Positions 9,122 to 17,640 are shown, counted from the stretch's first letter. The stretch is 64,000 bases of DNA from Desulfovibrio psychrotolerans (GCF_013340305.1 NZ_BLVP01000036.1:31344-95343); one strand, 5' to 3'. Notes: generated by a model from the sequence alone, not told the origin. Numbers and translations are program-made.

Positions 9122-10816
9122 ATGAACCATACGCGGAGAACTGGGCGCATGAGTATGTATAGGGTTTTGATATGCTTTGTCTTTATGCTTGTTGCCACCG
9201 GCTGCGGCAACACCGGGAACGAGGCCGTAAACGCAACCGGCAAGGCTCCCGTGGCCTCGGTTGCGGGCAACGCCTCGCAGGAACCTGCCGCGCAGGATGA
9301 AGTTTCTCCGCAGTATGGCGGCAGGTTGGTGCTGGGCACCATCGGTGATTTCTCCAATATGATTCCCATTCTTACGTCCGATGCCGGTTCGCATGAAATT
9401 GCCCAGCGCCTGTATGTCGCGCCGCTGCGCTATGACAAAAATCTGGAGATAGAGCCGTGGGCTGCAGAATCCTTCACCGTGCAGGACGAGGGGCGGCGCA
9501 TACGCATCGTCATGCGCAAGGATGTGTTCTGGGAAGACGGAGAGCAGCTTTCCGCACGCGATGTGGAGTTCACCTACAAGCTGATGGTAGACCCGAACAC
9601 GCCCACGCCCTATGCGGACGACTATCTGCAGATCAAAAAGTTCACGCTGGTGGATGATTTCACGTTCGAGGCGGAATATGAAACACCTTTCGCCCGCTCG
9701 CTTATCACATGGATGCACGACATACTGCCCCGCCACCTGCTTGAAGGGCAGGACGTGGTTTCCTCTCCGCTCACAGAGCGCCCTGTGGGGGCCGGCCCTT
9801 ACCGCTTCAAGGAATGGGTTCGCGGTTCCCGGCTGGTGCTTGAGGCAAGCGAAACCTATTTCATGGGCAAGCCATACATAGAAGAGATCGTCTACCGCAT
9901 TATCCCCGACCTTTCCACCATGTTCCTTGAACTCAAGGCAGGCAAGCTGGATATGATGAGTCTTACTCCCCAGCAATACCTGCACCAGACAAACGGCCCG
10001 GAATGGGAGGCTTCGTACCGCAAGCACCGCTATCTGGCGTTTGCATACGCCTATATGGGCTACAATCTGGAAAACCCGCTTTTTCAGGATAAACGGGTCC
10101 GTCAGGCCATCACCCACGCGCTGGACAGGCAGGGTATCATCAAGGGCGTGCTGCTGGGGCAGGGAGAGTCCACCGTGGGCCCCTACAAGCCGGGAACGTG
10201 GGTTTACAACGAGGACATAGAGGATTATTCCTATGATCCCGCCATGGCTAGGCAACTGCTGGCCGATGCGGGATGGACGGATTCGGACGGCGACGGCGTG
10301 CTGGACAGGGAAGGGCGCCCCTTCGAATTCACCATTCTGACCAATCAGGGGAACGAGCAGCGCATAAAGACGGCCACCATCGTCCAGAGCCAACTTAAGG
10401 AAGTGGGCATAACGGTGCGCATCCGCACTGTGGAGTGGGCCGCCTTCCTCAAGGAATTTGTGGATAAGGGCCGCTTTGATGCGCTGATACTGGGCTGGAA
10501 TATTCTGCAGGACCCTGATATCTCTCAGGTGTGGCACTCGGCTCAGGCGCGCGAAGGCGGACTGAATCACGTGAAGTACCGCAATCCGGAGCTGGATGCG
10601 CTGCTGGACAAGGGCCGCACCACGCTGGACAGGGCCGCCCGCAAAGCCGCGTACGACCGCATTCAGCAGATTCTGCACGAAGATCAGCCCTATTGCTTCC
10701 TGTATGTTCCCTATTCATTGCCCATACTTCACGCCCGCATCCGGGGCATAGAGCCCGCCCCCGCAGGCATCACGCACAATATGGACCGCTGGTGGATTTC
10801 CACGGAAACGCGGTAG
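9122..10816 (+). CDS. Peptide-binding lipoprotein (ABC transporter SBP family 5)
   Basis: A periplasmic solute-binding lipoprotein of the OppA/DppA type, 564 residues. A short signal peptide ends in a lipobox 'LVATGC', then a low-complexity linker leads to the SBP_bac_5 fold. Recognisable family blocks are 'EPWAAESFTV', 'DVFWEDGEQLSARDVEFTYKL', 'GAGPYRFKEW', 'KRVRQAITHALDRQGI' and 'LADAGW'. No permease or ATPase gene adjoins it, so it is an orphan binding protein or works with a remote transporter. An alternative ATG at 9149 has a better-spaced GGAGA and would give a shorter, more typical signal peptide. Only 22 nt separate it from the Rel/SpoT gene, so co-transcription is likely. Confidence 0.9.
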   Translation: MNHTRRTGRMSMYRVLICFVFMLVATGCGNTGNEAVNATGKAPVASVAGNASQEPAAQDEVSPQYGGRLVLGTIGDFSNMIPILTSDAGSHEIAQRLYVAPLRYDKNLEIEPWAAESFTVQDEGRRIRIVMRKDVFWEDGEQLSARDVEFTYKLMVDPNTPTPYADDYLQIKKFTLVDDFTFEAEYETPFARSLITWMHDILPRHLLEGQDVVSSPLTERPVGAGPYRFKEWVRGSRLVLEASETYFMGKPYIEEIVYRIIPDLSTMFLELKAGKLDMMSLTPQQYLHQTNGPEWEASYRKHRYLAFAYAYMGYNLENPLFQDKRVRQAITHALDRQGIIKGVLLGQGESTVGPYKPGTWVYNEDIEDYSYDPAMARQLLADAGWTDSDGDGVLDREGRPFEFTILTNQGNEQRIKTATIVQSQLKEVGITVRIRTVEWAAFLKEFVDKGRFDALILGWNILQDPDISQVWHSAQAREGGLNHVKYRNPELDALLDKGRTTLDRAARKAAYDRIQQILHEDQPYCFLYVPYSLPILHARIRGIEPAPAGITHNMDRWWISTETR

Positions 10817-10838
10817 GACGAGGCTGGAAAGAAACCAT

Positions 10839-12989
10839 ATGATACGGATTCAGGAAATACTGGACAAGGTCACAGAGGTGAACCCCGAAGCCGACGTGGC
10901 CCTGATTCAGAAAGCCTATGTGTTTTCTGCCGCCGCCCATGCGGGGCAGACGCGCCTTTCCGGCGAGCCGTACCTTTCGCATCCGCTTTCCGTGGCATAC
11001 CGGCTGGCAGAACTGCGCATGGACGAGGCCACCATCTGCGCGGGGCTGCTGCACGACACGGTGGAGGACACCAGTGCGTCGATCGAAGACATAGACGCCC
11101 AGTTCGGCGAAGAAGTGGCCGACATAGTGGACGGCGTGACCAAGATAAGCCTCATGACCTTCGACAGCAAGGAAGAGGCTCAGGCAGAGAACATCCGCAA
11201 GATGATTCTCGCCATGGCGGAAGACCTGCGCGTGCTCATAGTCAAGCTGGCAGACCGCCTGCACAACATGAAGACGCTGGATTTCCAAAAAGCGCACAAG
11301 CAGAAGCTTATTGCGCAGGAAACGCTGGATATCTACGTCCCCCTGGCCAACCGTCTGGGGCTGCACCGTATAAAGCTGGAACTGGAAGACCTGAGCTTCA
11401 AATACTTAAAGCCGGATATCTTCAACTCCATAAGCGACTGGCTGGATAACAACAGGCAGTCCGGCAGCGAGTATATGGAACGTGTCATGGACATGATCCA
11501 TAAGATACTTGAGGAAAACGGGCTGCATGCCAAGATAAAGGGGCGGCTTAAGCACCGTTATTCCATCTACCGCAAGATGTTGCAGCAAAACCTTACACTG
11601 GATCAGGTGCACGATATTATCGCCTTCCGCGTCATAGTGGATGATGTGCGGCAGTGTTATGCCATTCTTGGTCTGGTGCATGCCATGTGGAAGCCCGTAC
11701 ACGGGCGTTTCAAAGATTATATCTCCATGCCCAAGGCCAATATGTATCAGAGCCTGCACACCACCGTTGTGGGGCCAGAGGCCGAGCGCATAGAGATACA
11801 GATCCGCACGCACGAGATGGATCAGCTTGCCGAGCACGGGCTTGCCTCGCACTGGCTGTACAAGGAAGGAGCCAAGGTCAAGGCCAAGGATGTGAAGCAA
11901 TTCGCGTGGCTGCGCGAGCTTCTGGACTGGCAGAAGATGGAGAGCGACTCCCGCGAGTTCATGCGTACCCTCAAGTACGACCTGTTCAAGGACGAGGTGT
12001 ATGTCTTCACGCCCAAGGGGTCGGTCATCGAGCTGCCGGAAGATGCCAGCCCCGTGGATTTTGCCTATGCCATCCACACGCAGGTGGGCGACCACTGTTC
12101 CGGTGCCAAGGTAAACGGCAAGCTGGTGCCCCTGAGCACGCCGCTTAAAAATGGCGACACAGTAGAGATAATCACCGACAACAACCGGCATCCCAGCCGC
12201 GACTGGATAAAGTTTGTCAAAACGGCCAAGGCACGCACCCGCATAAACCACTATATCCGCACAGAAGAACGTACCCGCAGCATATCTCTGGGCAAGGAGA
12301 TGCTGGAAAAGCAGGGCAGGCGTCTGGGCGTAAACTTCGCCAAGGTGCTCAAAGAAGGCCTGCTGGAGATTGTGGCAGAAGATTTTTCGCTCAAAAGCGT
12401 GGAAGATCTGCTCTCGCATGTGGGATACGCGCGGCTCACGCCGCAGAAGGTGCTGCGCAAGCTGCTTCCCAAGCCGGAGGAACAGGCTGCCCCTCTGGTG
12501 GAAGAGGTGCGCCCGCAGGATGCGCAGCGGAAGAACAAGCACGCAGAGAGCATCAGCATAAAGGGCGTGGACGACGTGCTGGTGCGGTTCGCCAAGTGCT
12601 GTAATCCTGTTCCGGGCGATGCCATTGTCGGTTTCATCAGCCGGGGCAGGGGGGTTACAGTGCACACCTCCGACTGTTCTAACGTGCAGGGGCTGGAGGC
12701 AGAACGCCTCATCCCCGTCTACTGGGATGGCTTTGAAGACAAGCCGTATCCCGCCCGCATCCGCATTGTTTCCAAAAACGTGGTGGGCGGGCTTTCCCGC
12801 GTTTCCACCCTGCTGGCGGAGGAGAACGTGAACATAGATTCCGGCACGTTCCACTCCACGGTAGACGGCAACTCGGAAATCGAGCTTACGGTAGAGGTGC
12901 GGGACGCCGCGCACCTTTATCAGGCCATAGACAAGCTGCGCACCCTTCCCGGCATGCTGGAAGTGGTGCGGGCCTCTTCTGCCGAATAG
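10839..12989 (+). CDS. Bifunctional (p)ppGpp synthetase/hydrolase (Rel/SpoT)
   Basis: A full-length Rel/SpoT homologue of 716 residues that makes and degrades the alarmone (p)ppGpp. Domains in order are an HD hydrolase with 'HPLSVAYRLAEL' and 'LLHDTVEDT' (intact catalytic His-Asp) at about 45-80, a nucleotidyltransferase synthetase with 'KHRYSIYRKM' and 'FRVIVDDV' at about 245-330, a TGS domain starting 'VYVFTPKGSVIELP' at about 390, and a C-terminal ACT domain ('ARIRIVSKNVVGGLSRVSTLL'). Because the HD motif is intact, hydrolase activity is expected, so the Rel/SpoT bifunctional class fits better than RelA. A strong terminator follows. Confidence 0.95.
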   Translation: MIRIQEILDKVTEVNPEADVALIQKAYVFSAAAHAGQTRLSGEPYLSHPLSVAYRLAELRMDEATICAGLLHDTVEDTSASIEDIDAQFGEEVADIVDGVTKISLMTFDSKEEAQAENIRKMILAMAEDLRVLIVKLADRLHNMKTLDFQKAHKQKLIAQETLDIYVPLANRLGLHRIKLELEDLSFKYLKPDIFNSISDWLDNNRQSGSEYMERVMDMIHKILEENGLHAKIKGRLKHRYSIYRKMLQQNLTLDQVHDIIAFRVIVDDVRQCYAILGLVHAMWKPVHGRFKDYISMPKANMYQSLHTTVVGPEAERIEIQIRTHEMDQLAEHGLASHWLYKEGAKVKAKDVKQFAWLRELLDWQKMESDSREFMRTLKYDLFKDEVYVFTPKGSVIELPEDASPVDFAYAIHTQVGDHCSGAKVNGKLVPLSTPLKNGDTVEIITDNNRHPSRDWIKFVKTAKARTRINHYIRTEERTRSISLGKEMLEKQGRRLGVNFAKVLKEGLLEIVAEDFSLKSVEDLLSHVGYARLTPQKVLRKLLPKPEEQAAPLVEEVRPQDAQRKNKHAESISIKGVDDVLVRFAKCCNPVPGDAIVGFISRGRGVTVHTSDCSNVQGLEAERLIPVYWDGFEDKPYPARIRIVSKNVVGGLSRVSTLLAEENVNIDSGTFHSTVDGNSEIELTVEVRDAAHLYQAIDKLRTLPGMLEVVRASSAE

Positions 12990-13056
12990 GGCACAGGAAA
13001 AAACGCGTGTGCTTCTGCTATACTGCAGCAGCACACGGCACTGCTGAAAAAGCAAT

Positions 13057-13091
13057 ACGGCCCCGGTGTTCAAAGCACCGGGGCCGTTTCT
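13057..13091 (+). terminator. Intrinsic terminator after the Rel/SpoT gene
   Basis: The GC-rich stem ACGGCCCCGGTG / CACCGGGGCCGT has a 7-nt loop, followed by TTTCTCGTT. It lies about 70 nt downstream of the stop codon. Confidence 0.8.
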
Positions 13092-13198
13092 CGTTGTTGC
13101 TTGTGCGGGCTGCCGCAGGCATGCGGGGGCCAAAGAGGGGGCTATCCCCTGTCGTTTGCCCCTGTCGTTTATCCCAGTTGCAAGCCCTTGCTCTGCCC

Positions 13199-13855
13199 TT
13201 ACTTCAGGATGGTAATCTTCTCTTCCCCGTCCTGAAGGTGCCGGGGATTGTGCGGCCCCACCGGCATGGGAGCGTAGGAGATGTAGTTGGCTTTGCGGGC
13301 ATGGGGCACGTAGTCTGCGGCAAGAGCGTTTATGGCGGTGGCAACCACGGCAACAAAGATGTTGCCCGAACCCCCGCTCAGATCCACCGCCACGCGTGCA
13401 TGGTTTTTCCACAGAACCTCATTGGTTTCCGTAGACCGCAACTCGCTGTCAAATGCCACGGTCAGCGAACCGCCTATGACAAAGTAGACCAGATCCCATT
13501 CCGTAATGCGCGTAAAGAGCACGCAATCCGCCCCGAACTTTTCTTTGAACATGCTCGCTGGAGCATCATACAGCAGTTCGGTGTCGTACAGGCCTTCATG
13601 TTGCATGATCTCAGAGACCACGGGAACCGGGAAGATGTAATATCCCTTAAAGGACAACGGTTCGGCAATGGTGGTGCTGTAATATGCCTTTGCGTCTGCC
13701 GCCGTGGTCATGTTCATGGGCGGAAGCACAAGAATGGACTTGGGCTGCTCCGCGTACATGCCGGGATACCGCTCCTGCTTGGTCATAGTCGTGGCGCAGC
13801 CGGAGGCAAAAAGGGCCAGTCCAACCAGCATGAGTACAAGAGTTTTTTTCATCAT
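13199..13855 (-). CDS. GNA1162/DUF799-family lipoprotein
   Basis: A 218-residue lipoprotein with signal peptide and lipobox 'LFASGC'. The body matches the GNA1162 (DUF799) family: 'ILVLPPMNMTTAADAKAYY', 'GYYIFPVPVV' and 'VLFTRITEWD'. In other bacteria this family is encoded with CsgG- and DUF4810-type lipoproteins, exactly as here. It is the last gene of a four-gene minus-strand operon starting at 15707. The role is probably in an outer-membrane complex related to CsgG secretion (inference). Confidence 0.85.
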   Translation of the reverse strand: MMKKTLVLMLVGLALFASGCATTMTKQERYPGMYAEQPKSILVLPPMNMTTAADAKAYYSTTIAEPLSFKGYYIFPVPVVSEIMQHEGLYDTELLYDAPASMFKEKFGADCVLFTRITEWDLVYFVIGGSLTVAFDSELRSTETNEVLWKNHARVAVDLSGGSGNIFVAVVATAINALAADYVPHARKANYISYAPMPVGPHNPRHLQDGEEKITILK

Positions 13856-13866
13856 GCGTATCCCCT

Positions 13867-14406
13867 TTACCCTTGCTGTGCTTCTTGCGGTGTTTCAGCG
13901 GTGTCCGCAGGGCTGGTCGCCGCCGGTGCGTCCGTATCGGTTCCACCGGCAGGAGCTGCCTCATCCGCATGGGGCTGGGCATCCGTCACAGGGGGCGCGA
14001 TCTGTTGTCCCTCGTCTGCCTTGCCATCTTCCGGCTTGGCGGCATCACGGTCAATCTGCCGCTGTGCCACCTTGCTCAGCATGTCCATGAACACGCCGGA
14101 TTCCGGGTAGAGTTGGCGTTCCTTTTCGTACCAGCCAAGCGCGTCCTTCGGCTTGCCGGACTTGAACAGCAGAAAACCGTATTCCGCATATATTCCGGGC
14201 GGAACAGACAGGTTCTTTTTTGCAGCCACTTCCACAATGCGTTCCAGTTCAGCCTTGTGCCGCACCTGCGTTTCTTCGCAGTCGTTTTTCGCCATGGCGT
14301 AGCACGATTCAGAGTAGTCGCACCATTCGTACTGTTGCTGTCTGGAGCCGCAGCCGGCGCACAGTATCACGCAGGCAAGGCTGAAAAGGCAGATCAGATT
14401 CTTCAT
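13867..14406 (-). CDS. DUF4810-family lipoprotein
   Basis: A 179-residue lipoprotein (lipobox 'VILCAGC') with the DUF4810 signature 'YEWCDYSESCYAMAKN' and a TPR-like helical stretch 'AEYGFLLFKSGKPKDALGWYEKE'. The C-terminal ~45 residues are a low-complexity Ala/Pro/Asp-rich tail. It overlaps the preceding gene by the tetranucleotide ATGA-type junction (14403-14406), indicating translational coupling within the CsgG operon. Confidence 0.8.
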   Translation of the reverse strand: MKNLICLFSLACVILCAGCGSRQQQYEWCDYSESCYAMAKNDCEETQVRHKAELERIVEVAAKKNLSVPPGIYAEYGFLLFKSGKPKDALGWYEKERQLYPESGVFMDMLSKVAQRQIDRDAAKPEDGKADEGQQIAPPVTDAQPHADEAAPAGGTDTDAPAATSPADTAETPQEAQQG

Positions 14407-14723
14407 GGTACAAGAATCTCCTTGGTCTGCCCGGTGCCCACAAGTACTTCGCGGTGCACTATAACCGCGTCATTCCGGGTTATGACCACAGTGTGCCTGC
14501 CGGGGCTAACCTCGTACCACTGCGGTTTGGGTTGCTTTTTGTCGTATCCGGCGGGGCGCAGCAGGAAAGGGGCTGCATCGTCAATAGAGACCATGGCCCC
14601 GCGCGTGTCGCCGACAAAAGAGAGCCACGAGACGTCTGCCTTGGACACAACGCCGTCATGGGCACCGCAACCGGCAATGAACAGTACGGCAGAGAGCATA
14701 AGGAATGCGAATATGCGTTTCAT
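14403..14723 (-). CDS. Small lipoprotein of the CsgG-type operon
   Basis: A 106-residue protein with signal peptide and lipobox 'LFIAGC'. The body has short beta strands and 'VSPGRHTVVITRND', reminiscent of PEGA-like or carboxypeptidase-regulatory-like surface domains. I cannot assign the family firmly. It starts 3 nt after the csgG-like stop, with GAGG upstream, and overlaps the DUF4810 gene. Confidence 0.65.
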   Translation of the reverse strand: MKRIFAFLMLSAVLFIAGCGAHDGVVSKADVSWLSFVGDTRGAMVSIDDAAPFLLRPAGYDKKQPKPQWYEVSPGRHTVVITRNDAVIVHREVLVGTGQTKEILVP

Positions 14724-14726
14724 GGA

Positions 14727-15707
14727 TTACCTCGCAGGGGCCTGAATGATAAGGGTGTCGTACTGCCGGGCGGCATCCCACTGCGCAAGGTCGCCGGATT
14801 CCAGCGAGCAGAAAGATACCTCGTCAGCGGCAGAGGAACCGGCCGTCTGCGCCACGCGCAGGCTTGCCACCTTTTTGCCGGGCAGGGTGATGAGGGTATT
14901 GGTCTGGGGGTTGTTCACCTTTTTCCCTTCCTGCATCACGTCAAACACGTCACCGGCCTTTATGCCCTGCGAAGCGCCGCCCCCCATGATGTACAGCCCC
15001 TCTTCGCTGCCCAGAATGTAGCTGCGCCATGGCTTGTTCATCAGGTTTTCAATAAGATTGGAGGCCACATCCGTAATGGCGGCGTCTATGGCTTTGTCGT
15101 TGATGGAGGAATCATAGCCCTGACGCGCCCCCACGCCAAAGACCGATCCCGCTTCGGAAAAGGCTTCCCCTTCGCCTTCTTCGGAGTAGATGATTTCACC
15201 CGTGTACACATCAACAAGGCGGATATTCACCTTGGCAAAGGCAACCTGCTTTTTGGTGCGGCTGAATATGCCCACATCGCCCGTTTCCTTGCGACCGAAT
15301 TCGGAAATGGAGCCGACAATCAGATAATCGGCCATATTGCGCAGGGGAGAGGCGTTTCCTATGCCCAGTTCCTTTTGTACCTTATCCAGATCGGCACGTT
15401 CCAGCAGAATGAACTTTTCCGTGGCCATCAGCTTGTTGGAAAGAATATCCACAGCTTGTTTGCCAATACGGTCGTTGTTCTCGTCCAGAAAGAAGCTCTG
15501 GCCGTATTTGCTTTCGTTGGTAAAGCGGGCAATGGCCACTTTACGCTTAAGTCCTTTGTACGGCTCGTCCGCCGCCTTGGCGATAACGGGACTGACCACC
15601 TGCTTCGGCCCGGTGGAATCAATTTTTTCCGGCTTCTGCACGGTGGCGCACGCGCAGAGCGAAAGGCAGGCCAATACCGTAAGTAGCCGTTGCAACATTA
15701 CAATCAT
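14727..15707 (-). CDS. CsgG/HfaB-family outer-membrane lipoprotein
   Basis: A 326-residue lipoprotein (lipobox 'LSLCAC') whose mature part matches the CsgG family: 'KRKVAIARFTNES', 'LSNKLMATEKFILLERADLDKVQ', 'ADYLIVGSISEFGRK', 'VNIRLVDVYTGEIIYSEEGEGEA' and 'IDAAITDVASNLIENL'. CsgG forms the nonameric curli secretion channel; related proteins serve other export complexes. No curli subunit genes (csgA/B/E/F) are in the window, so the substrate is unknown. It is the first gene of the operon. The GGGGAGA box precedes this ATG by only 3-4 nt, and the next in-frame ATG (15698) is further from it. Confidence 0.85.
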   Translation of the reverse strand: MIVMLQRLLTVLACLSLCACATVQKPEKIDSTGPKQVVSPVIAKAADEPYKGLKRKVAIARFTNESKYGQSFFLDENNDRIGKQAVDILSNKLMATEKFILLERADLDKVQKELGIGNASPLRNMADYLIVGSISEFGRKETGDVGIFSRTKKQVAFAKVNIRLVDVYTGEIIYSEEGEGEAFSEAGSVFGVGARQGYDSSINDKAIDAAITDVASNLIENLMNKPWRSYILGSEEGLYIMGGGASQGIKAGDVFDVMQEGKKVNNPQTNTLITLPGKKVASLRVAQTAGSSAADEVSFCSLESGDLAQWDAARQYDTLIIQAPAR

Positions 15708-15863
15708 TACTCTCCCCTAGTGTGTAAATGTTAACAGATATACAGGTAGGGGGTTTTTGTGAGTTACTTTGATAAGAATTGCAACAACAAAGTGGGTAAT
15801 CGATTCTTAAGGAAATATTTTGATGGGTGGAGCGATGCTCCTATTTGTGAATGAGTTGCGATT

Positions 15864-15915
15864 GGTGGGGGGGTGGTTGTGCTGGGAGGGGGGGCTCGGG
15901 GGAGGGGCATTTGGG
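15864..15915 (+). repeat. G-tract cluster with G-quadruplex potential
   Basis: Guanine runs of 7, 3, 7, 5, 4 and 3 bases lie at 15867-15873, 15884-15886, 15888-15894, 15898-15902, 15904-15907 and 15913-15915, separated by 1-10 bases. The spacing satisfies the usual four-tract quadruplex rule. Nothing else in the window resembles it. Confidence 0.6.
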
Positions 15916-15938
15916 TGGCATTGAAGGGGGAAAGAAAA

Positions 15939-15970
15939 AACCCCAAGATTGTTTTCAACCTTGGGGGGTT
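15939..15970 (-). terminator. Intrinsic terminator, similar to the one at 17771-17804
   Basis: The stem AACCCCAAGATTG / CAACCTTGGGGGGTT has a TTTT loop. On the minus strand it is followed by a U-rich tail (TTTTTTCTTTC). The left arm CCCCAAGATTGTTTTCAA is shared with the terminator next to the prophage left end, which suggests both derive from the terminator downstream of tRNA-Ser. Confidence 0.65.
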
Positions 15971-15981
15971 GTCGTTGTTTG

Positions 15982-16008
15982 GGCAGCGAGGGTGGAATTT
16001 TAGCAACC
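15982..16008 (-). repeat. Possible decayed attachment site (tRNA-Ser 3' end-like)
   Basis: By hand alignment about 18 of 27 positions match the last bases of tRNA-Ser, including GAGGGTGG-ATT. It sits about 11 nt from the hairpin at 15939-15970; the intact copy at 17816 has the same spacing to its own matching hairpin. This parallel spacing is the main reason to consider it an old, decayed att site. Identity alone is weak. Confidence 0.35.
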
Positions 16009-16161
16009 TCGCTGGCGCATTCCAAAGACATTGGAATTAGGGGATGGTACACGATTGACGGAAATATGTTGAGCCAATGTGTACTAGTATTGTGAACCAC
16101 ATTCTTGCTGGATACAAAAGACCCATAAGGGATGTATGCTGTTTAAAACCGAGGAAGAAAA

Positions 16162-17145
16162 TTAAAAAGGAACATCATCATGAAGGCTGAACCTGTCCAC
16201 CTCTGGCAAGGCTCCCTTAGGGAGGGGCAAATTAGCTACGATGAATAGATCGAGAATGTCGTTTCGCTCCATGAACATGATTTGCGATCGTTTGGCCGCA
16301 TCTAGCTTGTTTCCAAGCCAATTTCGCGCCTGCTTGGTAATCTCCCCTCCTGAAACTATAAACGCATGATCAACCAGTACGCGCCGATTTAGCTCAGGAT
16401 CGAATACTTCATGACCGAGCATCATGGAAACTTGATTGTATATTTCCGCAATGTTGTTAGAACCATTTTTTCCCATACCTGCAGCATCCAGTCTTCCCTT
16501 TTTTGCCTGTATCCCAAAGTAGATAACATGAAGTGTAGGCAAGGTGAATTTCATCCAAACATCCTTGCCGTACTCCAAGGCCTTGTCTCTGTGGCCTGCA
16601 GAAGTTATGCGGTGATATCCCAATTGACGAAAGAGCGGCAACAGCACCTCTTCAATCAAATCGTCTTCCGAACATTCACTGAGATAGGTTTCTAGAAGCC
16701 GTCTTCGCTCTAATTCGAGAGGAGTCATCGGACGGTGCGGACTGTCCATTTGGGCGACTACGTTTGTTGCAATGTGGCGCAACTGTGCCGTTTCTGTTTC
16801 GTCGTAGAACACCTCCCAGCCTTCACGCTTAAGTACAACGTTCAACGCAGCCAACGCTTTACTTCTATCTTTATCTCCGTCATGAGCTTCACTCTTGTCA
16901 AGTACAGAGCGGATGATACGCACAAAAGCATCAGGCAGAATCGCAGGATTGGTCTGTGGAAGCGCCAAAACATCCCCTAAACGATCGGCAACCCATGCAG
17001 CTCGTGTAGTTCCGTCATGAGTATAATCAAGTCCGCAATCATTAAAAAACTCAGTGATGAAGTAGCTTGAGCGATACTTGAAAAAACCAACATCTCCACA
17101 AATTATTGCTCCAAGTTCGCGGAGAGTTTTCATCTTCCACTTCAT
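16162..17145 (-). CDS. Putative defence nuclease: AbiJ-like N-terminus plus Mrr-like PD-(D/E)XK domain
   Basis: A 327-residue soluble protein with composition clearly less GC-rich than the flanking chromosome. Residues ~20-85 ('FFKYRSSYFITEFFNDCGLD', 'TRAAWVADRLGDVL') resemble the small N-terminal domains found on AbiJ-type abortive-infection proteins. Residues ~145-265 look like a restriction-endonuclease fold: 'EDDLIEEVLLPLFRQLGY' (Glu165/166), 'YGKDVWMKF' (Asp195) and 'FGIQAKKGRLD' (Gln213-x-Lys215), in the order E...GxD...QxK used by Mrr-like nucleases. No methyltransferase is adjacent, so it is not a classical restriction-modification system. It is probably a single-gene anti-phage effector (inference). 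AGGA lies about 6 nt before the ATG. Confidence 0.6.
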   Translation of the reverse strand: MKWKMKTLRELGAIICGDVGFFKYRSSYFITEFFNDCGLDYTHDGTTRAAWVADRLGDVLALPQTNPAILPDAFVRIIRSVLDKSEAHDGDKDRSKALAALNVVLKREGWEVFYDETETAQLRHIATNVVAQMDSPHRPMTPLELERRRLLETYLSECSEDDLIEEVLLPLFRQLGYHRITSAGHRDKALEYGKDVWMKFTLPTLHVIYFGIQAKKGRLDAAGMGKNGSNNIAEIYNQVSMMLGHEVFDPELNRRVLVDHAFIVSGGEITKQARNWLGNKLDAAKRSQIMFMERNDILDLFIVANLPLPKGALPEVDRFSLHDDVPF

Positions 17146-17200
17146 TTGTAATCCTTATAATATGGACTTCGCTACATAGCATGTGGTGACGACAAAATCA

Positions 17201-17226
17201 AAAGAGGGAAGGGCACTTCCCTCTTT
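17201..17226 (-). terminator. Intrinsic terminator of the GrlR-like gene
   Basis: A perfect 11-bp stem AAAGAGGGAAG / CTTCCCTCTTT. On the minus strand it is followed by TGATTTTG. It lies between the GrlR-like gene and the nuclease gene, so the two are probably separate transcription units. Confidence 0.75.
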
Positions 17227-17239
17227 CGGTAAATACGAG

Positions 17240-17569
17240 TTAAGCAAGGTCTCGCAACTTATTCATTTCAAAAACCATCTGCCGCTGAGGTGCTCCAACG
17301 GGATGCCCTTGTCCTTTAATGGTCCCCGCACTGACTTCTTTACCTGAAAGGACTAGGTCGATTTTTTCAACATTTCCAAAAATGTTGTTGCGCGGTCCTT
17401 TCCAGTGTTTCACTTCGACCTTTGCACTAAAATTATTAGGGTTTTCTTCGTAGGTTCCGGCGTAAAGGTAGCTGAGATCTCCCCCATGAGCCTTGCCACT
17501 ACTCAGAACAACCAATCCTCCCCCAGCACCTCCTGAAGTGCCAAACTCAACGTAATAAATGCCGTCCAT
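17240..17569 (-). CDS. GrlR-like domain protein
   Basis: A 109-residue protein resembling the GrlR family: 'MDGIYYVEFGTSGGAGGGLVV', 'GGDLSYLYAGTYEE' and a closing beta-barrel region 'VDLVLSGK'-type strands. GrlR in enteropathogenic E. coli binds and inhibits the activator GrlA. No GrlA or type III secretion gene is here, and stand-alone homologues are common in mobile regions, so the partner is unknown. The ATG at 17569 has CAGGAG 6 nt upstream and is better than the upstream TTG. Promoter-like elements and a palindrome lie just upstream. Confidence 0.65.
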   Translation of the reverse strand: MDGIYYVEFGTSGGAGGGLVVLSSGKAHGGDLSYLYAGTYEENPNNFSAKVEVKHWKGPRNNIFGNVEKIDLVLSGKEVSAGTIKGQGHPVGAPQRQMVFEMNKLRDLA

Positions 17570-17604
17570 GACAATCTCCTGCTTCAAGTTAAAGGTTTAG
17601 TGAG

Positions 17605-17632
17605 CGTATACATACAACGCGATATTGTGCAA
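17605..17632 (-). promoter_or_regulatory. Candidate sigma70-type promoter of the GrlR-like gene
   Basis: Read on the minus strand, TTGCAC (17632-17627) and TATACG (17610-17605) are separated by 16 nt. They sit about 35 nt upstream of the start codon. Confidence 0.4.
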
Positions 17633-17640
17633 TTGTATTC

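Larger units (their letters stand above)
15708..16161. other. Long intergenic region at the left edge of an accessory segment
   Basis: 454 bases with no supportable gene. They hold the promoter side of the CsgG operon (15708-15780), a run of guanine tracts (about 15864-15915), a minus-strand terminator (15939-15970), and a tRNA-3'-end-like stretch (15982-16008), each described separately. Frames predicted here are proline/threonine low-complexity artefacts of the G tracts. Confidence 0.6.

Noticed and set aside
9077..10678. 533-codon minus-strand frame opposite the peptide-binding protein
   Set aside because: It is the antisense shadow of a clearly conserved gene in GC-rich DNA; the product has no domain and no ribosome site.
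11406..13412. 668-codon minus-strand frame opposite the Rel/SpoT gene
   Set aside because: It spans a complete, well-recognised gene and a terminator; the product is His/Arg/Gly-rich, typical of an antisense shadow.
16162..17145. Classical restriction-modification system
   Set aside because: No DNA methyltransferase or specificity gene is present beside the nuclease-like gene.
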